A DNA stretch of 64,000 nucleotides from Amaranthus tricolor. Taxonomy: Eukaryota; Streptophyta; Magnoliopsida; Caryophyllales; Amaranthaceae. The position numbers and the translations under genes were made by a program. The notes beneath the pieces were generated by a model. That model saw only the letters and a program-made list of their open reading frames with translations. It did not search any database and was not told the origin of the DNA. Numbering within the stretch: position 1 is the stretch's first letter; each line of letters begins with the position of its first letter. Shown in pieces: positions 47,867-59,320 of the stretch. The stretch covers positions 684,501 to 748,500 of the forward strand of contig NC_080063.1 in the NCBI RefSeq assembly GCF_026212465.1, read 5' to 3'.

Positions 47867-50800
47867 GATCTTCATGAACAAGGATCAATGATCAATGAAG
47901 AATGAACGATGAAGAATGAACAAGGATCAATGGTCAATGACGAATGAACGATGAAGAATGAACAAGGATCAATGATCGATAAAGAATGAACAAGGATCAA
48001 TGATCAATGAAGAATGAACGATGAAGAATGAACAAGGATCAATGGTCAATGACGAATGAACGATGAAGAATGAACAAAGATCAATGATCAAAGAAGAATG
48101 AACGATGAAGAATGAACAAGGATCAATGATCAATGATGAATGAACGATGAACAATGAACAAGGATCAATGATCAATGAAGAATGAACAAGGATCAATGAT
48201 CAATGATGAATGAACGATTAACAATGAACAAGGATCAATGATCAATTAAGAATGAACGATGAAGAATGAACAAGGATCAAAGCTCAATGACGAATAAACG
48301 ATGAAGAATGAACAAGGATCAATGATCAATGAAGAATGAACGATGAAGAATGAACAAGGATCAATGATCAATGAAGAATGAACAAGGATCAATGATCATT
48401 GACGAATGAACGATGAACAATGAAAAAGGATCAATGATCAATGAAGAATGAACGATGAAGAATGAACAAGGATCAATGCTCAATGACGAATGAACGATGA
48501 AGAATGAACAAGGATCAATGATCAATGAAGAATGAACGATGAAGAATGAACAAGGATCAATGATCAATGAAGAATGAACGATGAAGAATGAACAAGGATC
48601 AATGGTCAATGACGAATGAACGATGAAGAATGAACAAGGATCAATGATCAATGAAGAATGAACGATGAAGAATGAACAAGGATCAATGATCAATGAAGAA
48701 TGAACAAGGATCAATGATCATTGACGAATGAACGATGAACAATGAACAAGGATCAATGATCAATGAAGAATGAACGATGAAGAATGAACAAGGATCAATG
48801 CTCAATGACGAATGAACGATGAAGAATGAATAAGGATCAATGATCAATGAAGAATGAACGATGAAGAATGAACAAGGATCAATGATCAATGAAGAATGAA
48901 CGATGAAGAATGAACAAGGATCAATGGTCAATGACGAATGTACGATGAAGAATGAACAAGGATCAATGATCGATGAAGAATGAACAAGGATCAATGATCA
49001 ATGAAGAATGAACGATGAAGAATAAACAAGGATCAATGGTCAATGACGAATGAACGATGAAGAATGAACAAAGATCAATGATCAAAGAAGAATGAACGAT
49101 GAAGAATGAACAAGGATTAATGGTCAATTACGAATGAACGATGAAGAATGAACAAGGATCAATGATCAAAGAAGAATGAACGATGAAGAATGAACAAGGA
49201 TCAATGATCAATGAAGAATGAACAAGGATCAATGCTCAATATCGAATGAACGATGAAGAATGAACAAGGATCAATGCTCAATGACGAATGAACGATGAAG
49301 AATGAACAAGGATCAATGATCAATGAAGAATGAACGATGAAGAATGAACAAGGATCAATGATCAATGAAGAATGAACGATGAAGAATGAACAAGGATCAA
49401 TGGTCAATGACGAATGAACGATGAAGAATGAACAAGGATCAATGATCAATGAAGAATGAACGATGAAGAATGAACAAGAATCAATGCTCAATATCGAATG
49501 AACGATGAAGAATGGACAAGGATCAATGATCAATGAAGAATGAACGATGAAGAATGAAAAAGGATCAATGATCAATGAAGAATGAACAAGGAACAATGAT
49601 CAATGAACAATGAACGATGAAGAATAAACAAGGATCAATGATCAATGAAGAATGAACGATGAAGAATGAACAAGGATCAATGCTCAATATCGAATGAACG
49701 ATGAAGAATGAACAAGGATCAATGATCAATGAAGAATGAACGATGAAGAATGAACAAGGATCAATGATCAATGAAGAATGAACGATGAAGAATGAACAAG
49801 GATCAATGCTCAATGAAGAATGAACGATGAAGAATGAAAAAGGATCAATGATCAATGAAGAATGAACGATGAAGAATGAACAAGGATCAATGATCAATGA
49901 AGAATGAACGATGAAGAATGAACAAGGATCAATGGTCAATGACGAATGAACGATGAAGAATGAACAAGGATCAATGATCAATGAAGAATGAACGATGAAG
50001 AATGAACAAGGATCAATGCTCAATATCGAATGAACGATGAAGAATGGACAAGGATCAATGATCAATGAAGAATGAACGATGAAGAATGAACAAGGATCAA
50101 TGATCAATGAACAATGAACGATGAAGAATAAACAAGGATCAATGATCAATGAAGAATGAACGATGAAGAATGAACAAGGATCAATGCTCAATATCGAATG
50201 AACGATGAAGAATGAACAAGGATCAATGATCAATGAAGAATGAACGATGAAGAATGAACAAGGATCAATGGTCAATGACGAATGAACGATGAAGAATGAA
50301 CAAGGATCAATGATCAATGAAGAATGAACGATGAAGAATGAACAAGAATCAATGCTCAATATCGAATGAACGATGAAGAATGGACAAGGATCAATGATCA
50401 ATGAAGAATGAACGATGAAGAATGAAAAAGGATCAATGATCAATGAAGAATGAACAAGGAACAATGATCAATGAACAATGAACGATGAAGAATAAACAAG
50501 GATCAATGATCAATGAAGAATGAACGATGAAGAATGAACAAGGATCAATGCTCAATATCGAATGAACGATGAAGAATGAACAAGGATCAATGATCAATGA
50601 AGAATGAACGATGAAGAATGAACAAGGATCAATGATCAATGAAGAATGAACGATGAAGAATGAACAAGGATCAATGCTCAATGAAGAATGAACGATGAAG
50701 AATGAAAAAGGATCAATGATCAATGAAGAATGAACGATGAAGAATGAACAAGGATCAATGATCAATGAAGAATGAACGATGAAGAATGAACAAGGATTAA

Positions 50801-51557
50801 TGGTCAATGACGAATGAACGATGAAGAATGAACAAGGATCAATGATCAATGAAGAATGAACGATGAAGAATGAACAAGGATCAATGATCAATGAAGAATG
50901 AACAAGGATCAATGATCATTGACGAATGAACGATGAACAATGAAAAAGGATCAATGATCAATGAAGAATGAACGATGAAGAATGAACAAGGATCAATGCT
51001 CAATGACGAATGAACGATGAAGAATGAACAAGGATCAATGATCAATGAAGAATGAACGATGAAGAATGAACAAGGATCAATGATCAATGAAGAATGAACG
51101 ATGAAGAATGAACAAGGATCAATGATCAATGAAGAATGAACGATGAAGAATGAATAAGGATCAATGATCAATCAAGAATGAACGATGAAGAATGAACAAG
51201 GATCAATGATCAATGACGAATGAACGATGAAGAATGAACAAGGAGTAATGGTCAATGACGAAAGAACGATGAAGAATGAACAAGGATCGATGATCAATGA
51301 CGAATGAACGATGAAGAATGAACAAGGGTCAATGATCAATGAAGAATGAACGATGAAGAATGAACAAGGATCAATGATCAATGAAGAATGAACGATGAAG
51401 AATGAACAAGGATCAATGGTCAATGACGAATGAACGATGAAGAATGAACAAGGATCAATGATAATTTAAGAATGAACGATGAATAATGAACAAGGATCAA
51501 TGCCCAATGACGAATGAACGATGAAGAATGAACAAGGATCAATGATCAATGAAGAAT
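47867..51557. repeat. Satellite higher-order block, 3691 bp
   Basis: It closely repeats the previous block at a distance of 4181 bp but lacks the 490-bp duplication, so one marker-to-marker interval is exactly 490 bp shorter. Rare variants such as cgaaagaacg (47569 and 51260) and caatcaagaatg are shared, showing recent copying. Confidence 0.8.
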
Positions 51558-52555
51558 GATCTTCATGAACAAGGATCAATGATCAATGAAGAATGAACGA
51601 TGAAGAATGAACAAGGATCAATGGTCAATGACGAATGAACGATGAAGAATGAACAAGGATCAATGATCGATAAAGAATGAACAAGGATCAATGATCAATG
51701 AAGAATGAACGATGAAGAATGAACAAGGATCAATGGTCAATGACGAATGAACGATGAAGAATGAACAAAGATCAATGATCAAAGAAGAATGAACGATGAA
51801 GAATGAACAAGGATCAATGATCAATGATGAATGAACGATGAACAATGAACAAGGATCAATGATCAATGAAGAATGAACAAGGATCAATGATCAATGATGA
51901 ATGAACGATTAACAATGAACAAGGATCAATGATCAATTAAGAATGAACGATGAAGAATGAACAAGGATCAAAGCTCAATGACGAATAAACGATGAAGAAT
52001 GAACAAGGATCAATGATCAATGAAGAATGAACGATGAAGAATGAACAAGGATCAATGATCAATGAAGAATGAACAAGGATCAATGATCATTGACGAATGA
52101 ACGATGAACAATGAAAAAGGATCAATGATCAATGAAGAATGAACGATGAAGAATGAACAAGGATCAATGCTCAATGACGAATGAACGATGAAGAATGAAC
52201 AAGGATCAATGATCAATGAAGAATGAACGATGAAGAATGAACAAGGATCAATGATCAATGAAGAATGAACGATGAAGAATGAACAAGGATCAATGGTCAA
52301 TGACGAATGAACGATGAAGAATGAACAAGGATCAATGATCAATGAAGAATGAACGATGAAGAATGAACAAGGATCAATGATCAATGAAGAATGAACAAGG
52401 ATCAATGATCATTGACGAATGAACGATGAAGAATGAACAAGGATCAATGCTCAATGAAGAATGAACGATGAAGAATGAAAAAGGATCAATGATCAATGAA
52501 GAATGAACGATGAAGAATGAACAAGGATCAATGATCAATGAAGAATGAACGATGA

Positions 52556-52560
52556 AGAAT
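52556..52560. other. Target site duplication AGAAT, left copy
   Basis: AGAAT precedes the minus-strand element and is repeated at 56834-56838. With one copy and the element removed, the sequence reads gatgaagaatgaacaaggatc, which is normal satellite. Confidence 0.93.
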
Positions 52561-53484
52561 TGATGCAAAACGAAGGGCCGATTGTGGCCTTTGTTATGCA
52601 ATGATTCTCGTTGTTTAACAAGCTTAATCACTTACACACACGGAAGCCCAAAATACTTCACAAACAAACCCTCAGGCACTCAAAACGAACCAAGAAATCC
52701 CTTCTTGATTTTCCGATGTTGATGACTGAGGCACTTTGTCTGCCTTGTATGATTACTCTACGATATTCACAATGCAAGGATGTTTTAAGCCTTGATTGTA
52801 TTGCTACCTTGAGAATACGAGTTGCTATGTAACTCTTCAATCTCTCCGGCCAAAGTTGTCTCACAACTCTGATGAAGTTTGCAAATAAACTTCTAAAAAA
52901 CAGAAAAATCCCTTTTTCTGAAATATACCTCAATTACTTTGATTTATCACCACAATGTTCAACATCTATTACATGGGGGAGGCCCTCCTTATATAGAGTC
53001 CTCAACTAATCATAACAGCTATAAAGTCACGAGCCTAATTAAAACGCACGTGCTAATACATGGGTACTTAAAACAGAAACAAAACACTTAGACAAATTCT
53101 GATCTGCAAATCCTTCGAGCAGCCTTCCTTCAGCTCATCTTCTAGGACTCCACGTGGATCTTTAGCATGGTCTTAGACCCTTGATAGCTAGCTCCAAGTA
53201 CCAAGATTCCATTTCCACTTTAGCCCAGGTCATGGATGCATAGGTTTGGCCTCCACGTGTCGTGCAAGGTGGCCTGGTCGCTAGTTTGCTCTGCAGTTTA
53301 GATTCTGCTGAACTGTTCCCATTAGCTTGGGTTCTGCTGTCTGTTCCCAGTAGCCTGGGCTCTTCTGTCTGTTCCCATCTTCCTGTGCGTGATGCTGTTC
53401 CCTGGTGCTGCCTTGACTTTCTTGTTCCCACAATCCTTGGAAACATCCTTGGTCAGCAATCTAACACTTGATGCATTTGCATCA
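52561..53484 (-). repeat. 3' LTR of the non-autonomous element (924 bp)
   Basis: On the minus strand it starts TGATGCAAATGCATCA and ends TTTTGCATCA, the same tips as the autonomous family. A TATA box (minus strand) lies at 52989-52995. Three CACGTG boxes lie at 53047-53052, 53151-53156 and 53254-53259, all in U3. The R/U5 part is recognisably similar to the autonomous LTR (for example the ggccggagag and aacgagaatca stretches). The short open frames inside it do not look like genes. Confidence 0.93.
52989..52995 (-). promoter_or_regulatory. TATA box copy in the 3' LTR
   Basis: TATATAA on the minus strand, in the context actctatataagg, matches the actctatatata context of the autonomous LTR. 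The functional promoter copy is in the 5' LTR at 56338-56344. A G-box lies about 52 bp upstream in each LTR. Confidence 0.7.
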
Positions 53485-53725
53485 ACTCCTCCCTCTTGGA
53501 AAAAGAATTGTCCTCAATTCTTGACTTCCCATATATGCTCGCTTCAAGAGGAACACACTATGCTGCACCCGATGCACTTGCTACTGCTGTCTTAAAGAAC
53601 TCGTTGCACATCCTTCAACCTGTTGTTTTATTGCTGTTCTATTACATGATTCTATTGCATAAAAGAACCTACTACACAACTACACTACTTTACACAACTA
53701 CACTACTGCTGTTACTACATAAGTA
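53485..53725 (-). other. Short non-coding 3' segment with polypurine tract
   Basis: On the minus strand AAGAGGGAGGAG (53486-53497) stands one base before the 3' LTR and is the polypurine tract. The bases before it (caagaattgaggacaattct) match the corresponding stretch of the autonomous element almost exactly. The rest of the segment is T-rich on the minus strand and holds nothing else I can name. Confidence 0.85.
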
Positions 53726-55000
53726 TTACAAATATTCATTTGTACAGCGTAAATGCCCACTGATCAACACGTATGCTGATGGACCTGCTGGACTGTACAC
53801 ACACACTGTTCTGTTCCCATTTGCTGGACTGTTCCGTGTAATTACACATGTAAGCATGAATGCCCTTGTTCTCACTTGCATAATTAACCATACCCATATG
53901 TTAAACAAGCTTACCAAGAAGATTAGCTTGCTTGTATTGCCCATAACACCATGAACTTGTATCATTCTCCCCTTCTTAGAGAAAATTCGACCTCGAATTT
54001 TTGTAGCATTAAATTCCGCAAATCTCTCTACATGAACATGATCCATGAACGGTGATTTTTTAAGCACGAAATCAACCTTGAAAAACTCATGCTTCTTAGT
54101 GTGCACAACTTGTAAACCAACCTCCCATCTTGGATGAGAATCCGCTATTTCAAGGCACTTTATTGTAGAACCAATATTCTCCATGCCAATCGTCTCAACA
54201 ACTTCCTCATGATCTTCAAGGCTGTCCATACAAAGTATTTCAACCACTTGTTCACGAGTCTCAACAATCTCCTCACAAGGTGCTTCAACATCTACTTTAA
54301 ACTCAGCAATCATCTCTTCACAAGGTGCTTCAACAACCTCTTCAAGATCTCCAATGCTTTCAACCGTAGGTGTTTCAACCATGCTTTCAAGATCATGAAC
54401 AATCTCTACACAAGATGTTTCAACCACTTCTTCAAGAGCTTCAACAAACTCTTCACAATCCGATTCTGGATATTTATCATAAATGGGAACCATACTTGCA
54501 TACAAGTCAAGTTCCTTTTGTTTAGAAGCGATATCATCACCTTTAGACTCATCAATCATCTCTTCCTCAATCTCTTTAACCACCTTGTCAAGTTCATTGA
54601 TATCCTTAAAACGACGTGGAGGGGGCGCACCTGTATCATCATCATACTTTGAAGTGATGTTAAATATAACCTTACCCCACTTAGCATTAGGGTCATACTT
54701 AAGAACAGTTACCACTTTAGAATCCCCACATCTCTCTTGCAATTTCTGTTGAAATCTCAACTTTTCTTGTTGAAGATGAAGCTTTCTCTTCAAACTTTGT
54801 ATTTGACTCCTAACTAGCACCACTTGTTTCTGAAAATGATCAACATACTTCCAATTCCCAAGCTGTGCATAAATCCCCCTAGAATGTTTCAGACGGGCTT
54901 TATCATCCTCCAATGATTGTAGCTTATCCCTTAATGCATGTTCATTTTCTGGTTTATCAAACGCTCCATATTTGTTCACGTTTAACTTTGATAATGTCAT
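53726..55000 (-). CDS. Unrecognised acidic, coiled-coil-like protein of the non-autonomous element (424 aa)
   Basis: I do not recognise this protein. It begins MTLSKLNVNK. Residues about 19-90 are rich in charged residues, L and Q with a heptad look (possible coiled coil). Residues 115-130 include a DDDTGAPPPRR stretch. Residues about 182-275 are strongly acidic with repeats of an EEVVE(A/T)-C-E-E pattern spaced roughly 14-17 residues apart. A basic segment KIRGRIFSKKGRM follows at 334-346, then a hydrophobic stretch (359-375). There is no Gag zinc knuckle and no YLDD, DSG or integrase motif. The frame is open and is the only long one inside the element, on the element's sense strand. It could be a diverged Gag, a captured host fragment, or a family-specific protein. 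The last ~80 residues, after the basic segment, may be non-coding read-through. Confidence 0.6.
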   Translation of the reverse strand: MTLSKLNVNKYGAFDKPENEHALRDKLQSLEDDKARLKHSRGIYAQLGNWKYVDHFQKQVVLVRSQIQSLKRKLHLQQEKLRFQQKLQERCGDSKVVTVLKYDPNAKWGKVIFNITSKYDDDTGAPPPRRFKDINELDKVVKEIEEEMIDESKGDDIASKQKELDLYASMVPIYDKYPESDCEEFVEALEEVVETSCVEIVHDLESMVETPTVESIGDLEEVVEAPCEEMIAEFKVDVEAPCEEIVETREQVVEILCMDSLEDHEEVVETIGMENIGSTIKCLEIADSHPRWEVGLQVVHTKKHEFFKVDFVLKKSPFMDHVHVERFAEFNATKIRGRIFSKKGRMIQVHGVMGNTSKLIFLVSLFNIWVWLIMQVRTRAFMLTCVITRNSPANGNRTVCVYSPAGPSAYVLISGHLRCTNEYL

Positions 55001-55909
55001 CTTCTCGACTCAATGAAGGGTGAAAAAGAAAAAGAAAGGAAAGACACGAGGTTTGGAATTTTGGTGTGCACCAAAACAGAATGCAACAGAAACAAAACAG
55101 AATGCAAACAGCACAATTCAGAATCTGTGTGCTCTACTTTTGCTACTGTAAACCCGACCAAATCAACTCCAATACTGATGAAAATTGGTGACAACACAAC
55201 TCAAGATGTCTACAAACACCCCAAATTGAAATCACTCAAAAAGGTTGTGTGGTTTGATCACAAATCAAATTTTACTACACACATACATTTTGAATTATTT
55301 CTGTGACCTTTGGTCAAAAACACTTACGCATCTTTTTTTCCACAACCCCACTGACTGCACAAAAAGGCTTACCAAAAACTAGACTCAAAATGAATCAATG
55401 TGAAAAAAAGACACAATGAAAAAGACTCAAAAATTACTGATGAAAAGGTAAAATACAAAAGACTAAAGAAACTTGAACTATTCTGTATGTTGCAAAAAAC
55501 ACACTGAATGGGTCTTTCAAGAAACCTATAAAACGTAAGAGAAAGTGCACAAATGATATGGTTTAATGATTATAGGATGGTGATTGATAATGTGATGGAA
55601 AATGAAGGCCAAAGAAAGTAATCTTGATAGGTTTTCGAAGACAACTTACTATGGTGTCCAGAAATGATCAACTGTGCGCAGTCTACAAAGAATCATGCAT
55701 ATCTCCTTCACTACTCAATCAAATCCAATAATTCCAACGCCAAAAGTTCACCAAGTCAATGAAGAATATGGTGCGAAAACAGTTTTGAAAATACCCTCAA
55801 ACGGTCTTCCAAATTGATCACGTTTCCAACCCAAAAAACTGACAGAACTGAACAACGGTTCCTCTGTGCGTACCTTGTCCCCTTTGTGAACCGTGCTCTG
55901 ATACCAAGT
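55001..55909 (-). other. Long leader with primer-binding site of the non-autonomous element
   Basis: The primer-binding site TGGTATCAGAGC on the minus strand is at 55895-55906, three bases (ACT) from the 5' LTR, as in the autonomous family. The following ~890 bp up to the ATG hold no convincing gene. This leader is much longer than the 331-bp leader of the autonomous element and may carry packaging signals; that is inference only. Confidence 0.85.
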
Positions 55910-56833
55910 TGATGCAAAACGAAGGGCCGATTGTGGCCTTTGTTATGCAATGATTCTCGTTGTTTAACAAGCTTAATCACTTACACACACGGAAGCCCAA
56001 AATACTTCACAAACAAACCCTCAGGCACTCAAAACGAACCAAGAAATCCCTTCTTGATTTTCCGATGTTGATGACTGAGGCACTTTGTCTGCCTTGTATG
56101 ATTACTCTACGATATTCACAATGCAAGGATGTTTTAAGCCTTGATTGTATTGCTACCTTGAGAATACGAGTTGCTATGTAACTCTTCAATCTCTCCGGCC
56201 AAAGTTGTCTCACAACTCTGATGAAGTTTGCAAATAAACTTCTAAAAAACAGAAAAATCCCTTTTTCTGAAATATACCTCAATTACTTTGATTTATCACC
56301 ACAATGTTCAACATCTATTACATGGGGGAGGCCCTCCTTATATAGAGTCCTCAACTAATCATAACAGCTATAAAGTCACGAGCCTAATTAAAACGCACGT
56401 GCTAATACATGGGTACTTAAAACAGAAACAAAACACTTAGACAAATTCTGATCTGCAAATCCTTCGAGCAGCCTTCCTTCAGCTCATCTTCTAGGACTCC
56501 ACGTGGATCTTTAGCATGGTCTTAGACCCTTGATGGCTAGCTCCAAGTACCAAGATTCCATTTCCACTTTAGCCCAGGTCATGGATGCATAGGTTTGGCC
56601 TCCACGTGTCGTGCAAGGTGGCCTGGTCGCTAGTTTGCTCTGCAGTTTAGATTCTGCTGAACTGTTCCCATTAGCTTGGGTTCTGCTGTCTGTTCCCAGT
56701 AGCCTGGGCTCTTCTGTCTGTTCCCATCTTCCTGTGCGTGATGCTGTTCCCTGGTGCTGCCTTGACTTTCTTGTTCCCATAATCCTTGGAAACATCCTTG
56801 GTCAGCAATCTAACACTTGATGCATTTGCATCA
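55910..56833 (-). repeat. 5' LTR of the non-autonomous element (924 bp)
   Basis: It is the promoter LTR of the minus-strand element, 3349 bp from its partner copy. The TATA box is at 56338-56344. It differs from the 3' LTR at 56535 (G versus A) and 56780 (T versus C) as far as I can see. It ends against the second AGAAT at 56834. Confidence 0.93.
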
Positions 56834-56838
56834 AGAAT
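56834..56838. other. Target site duplication AGAAT, right copy
   Basis: It matches 52556-52560 and marks the right edge of the non-autonomous element. Confidence 0.93.
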
Positions 56839-59320
56839 GAACAAGGATCAATGGTCAATGACGAATGAACGATGAAGAATGAACAAGGATCAATGATCAA
56901 TGAAGAATGAACGATGAAGAATGAACAAGGATCAATGCTCAATATCGAATGAACGATGAAGAATGGACAAGGATCAATGATCAATGAAGAATGAACGATG
57001 AAGAATGAACAAGGATCAATGATCAATGAAGAATGAACAAGGATCAATGATCAATGAACAATGAACGATGAAGAATAAACAAGGATCAATGATCAATGAA
57101 GAATGAACGATGAAGAATGAACAAGGATCAATGCTCAATATCGAATGAACGATGAAGAATGAACAAGGATCAATGATCAATGAAGAATGAACGATGAAGA
57201 ATGAACAAGGATCAATAGTCAATGACGAATAAACGATGAAGAATGAACAAGGATCAATGATCAATGAAGAATGAACGATGAAGAATGAACAAGAATCAAT
57301 GCTCAATATCGAATGAACGATGAAGAATGGACAAGGATCAATGATCAATGAAGAATGAACGATGAAGAATGAAAAAGGATCAATGATCAATGAAGAATGA
57401 ACAAGGAACAATGATCAATGAACAATGAACGATGAAGAATAAACAAGGATCAATGATCAATGAAGAATGAACGATGAAGAATGACCAAGGATCAATGCTC
57501 AATATCGAATGAACGATGAAGAATGAACAAGGATCAATGATCAATGAAGAATGAACGATGAAGAATGAACAAGGATCAATGATCAATGAAGAATGAACGA
57601 TGAAGAATGAACAAGGATCAATGCTCAATGAAGAATGAACGATGAAGAATGAAAAAGGATCAATGATCAATGAAGAATGAACGATGAAGAATGAACAAGG
57701 ATCAATGATCAATGAAGAATGAACGATGAAGAATGAACAAGGATTAATGGTCAATGACGAATGAACGATGAAGAATGAACAAGGATCAATGATCAATGAA
57801 GAATGAACGATGAAGAATGAACAAGGATCAATGATCAATGAAGAATGAACAAGGATCAATGATCATTGACGAATGAACGATGAACAATGAAAAAGGATCA
57901 ATGATCAATGAAGAATGAACGATGAAGAATGAACAAGGATCAATGCTCAATGACGAATGAACGATGAAGAATGAACAAGGATCAATGATCAATGAAGAAT
58001 GAACGATGAAGAATGAACAAGGATCAATGATCAATGAAGAATGAACGATGAAGAATGAACAAGGATCAATGATCAATGAAGAATGAACGATGAAGAATGA
58101 ACAAGGATCAATGATCAATTAAGAATGAACGATGAAGAATGAATAAGGATCAATGATCAATGACGAATGAACGATGAAGAATGAACAAGGAGTAATGGTC
58201 AATGACGAATGAACGATGAAGAATGAACAAGGATCGATGATCAATGACGAATGAACGATGAAGAATGAACAAGGGTCAATGATCAATGAAGAATGAACGA
58301 TGAAGAATGAACAAGGATCAATGATCAATGAAGAATGAACGATGAAGAATGAACAAGGATCAATGGTCAATGACGAATGAACGATGAAGAATGAACAAGG
58401 ATCAATGATCAATGAAGAATGAACGATGAATAATGAACAAGGATCAATGCCCAATGACGAATGAACGATGAAGAATGAACAAGGATCAATGATCAATGAA
58501 GAATGATCTTCATGAACAAGGATCAATGATCAATGAAGAATGAACGATGAAGAATGAACAAGGATCAATGGTCAATGACGAATGAACGATGAAGAATGAA
58601 CAAGGATCAATGATCGATAAAGAATGAACAAGGATCAATGATCAATGAAGAATGAACGATGAAGAATGAACAAGGATCAATGGTCAATGACGAATGAACG
58701 ATGAAGAATGAACAAAGATCAATGATCAAAGAAGAATGAACGATGAAGAATGAACAAGGATCAATGATCAATGATGAATGAACGATGAACAATGAACAAG
58801 GATCAATGATCAATGAAGAATGAACAAGGATCAATGATCAATGATGAATGAACGATTAACAATGAACAAGGATCAATGATCAATTAAGAATGAACGATGA
58901 AGAATGAACAAGGATCAAAGCTCAATGACGAATAAACGATGAAGAATGAACAAGGATCAATGATCAATGAAGAATGAACGATGAAGAATGAACAAGGATC
59001 AATGATCAATGAAGAATGAACAAGGATCAATGATCATTGACGAATGAACGATGAACAATGAAAAAGGATCAATGATCAATGAAGAATGAACGATGAAGAA
59101 TGAACAAGGATCAATGCTCAATGACGAATGAACGATGAAGAATGAACAAGGATCAATGATCAATGAAGAATGAACGATGAAGAATGAACAAGGATCAATG
59201 ATCAATGAAGAATGAACGATGAAGAATGAACAAGGATCAATGGTCAATGACGAATGAACGATGAAGAATGAACAAGGATCAATGATCAATGAAGAATGAA
59301 CGATGAAGAATGAACAAGGA

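Larger units (their letters stand above)
33362..52560. repeat. 42-bp tandem satellite array, middle segment
   Basis: The same satellite continues in the same orientation and unit phase after the retrotransposon array. Block markers lie at 35446, 38185, 39118, 40009, 43686, 47867 and 51558. The spacing is more variable than on the left (891 to 4181 bp), showing several recent local duplications. The 42-bp register is kept up to the AGAAT target site of the second element. No gene is visible in it. Confidence 0.97.
52561..56833 (-). mobile_element. Non-autonomous LTR retrotransposon related to the triple-array family (4273 bp)
   Basis: The element is on the minus strand, so its 5' LTR is the right-hand one. 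The 924-bp LTRs, 5-bp AGAAT target duplication, initiator-Met primer site and polypurine tract are complete. The 2425-bp interior has no protease, reverse transcriptase, RNase H or integrase. LTR tips, ACT spacer, primer site, polypurine region and much of R/U5 are clearly similar to the autonomous element, while U3 and the coding region differ. It was therefore probably mobilised in trans by that family. The two LTRs differ at only two visible positions (53186/56535 and 53431/56780), implying a recent insertion. Confidence 0.9.

Noticed and set aside
52611..53471. Short open frames inside the LTRs of the small element, both strands (repeated at 55960-56820)
   Set aside because: They fall in R/U5 and U3 regions, are duplicated only as part of the LTRs, and match no domain. 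The U3 one does not keep the frame of the LTR-encoded tail of the large element.
53496..54752. Plus-strand open frames of 68-172 codons within the small element
   Set aside because: They run against the element's transcription, overlap the 424-codon sense frame, and have low-complexity compositions that mirror its acidic repeats.
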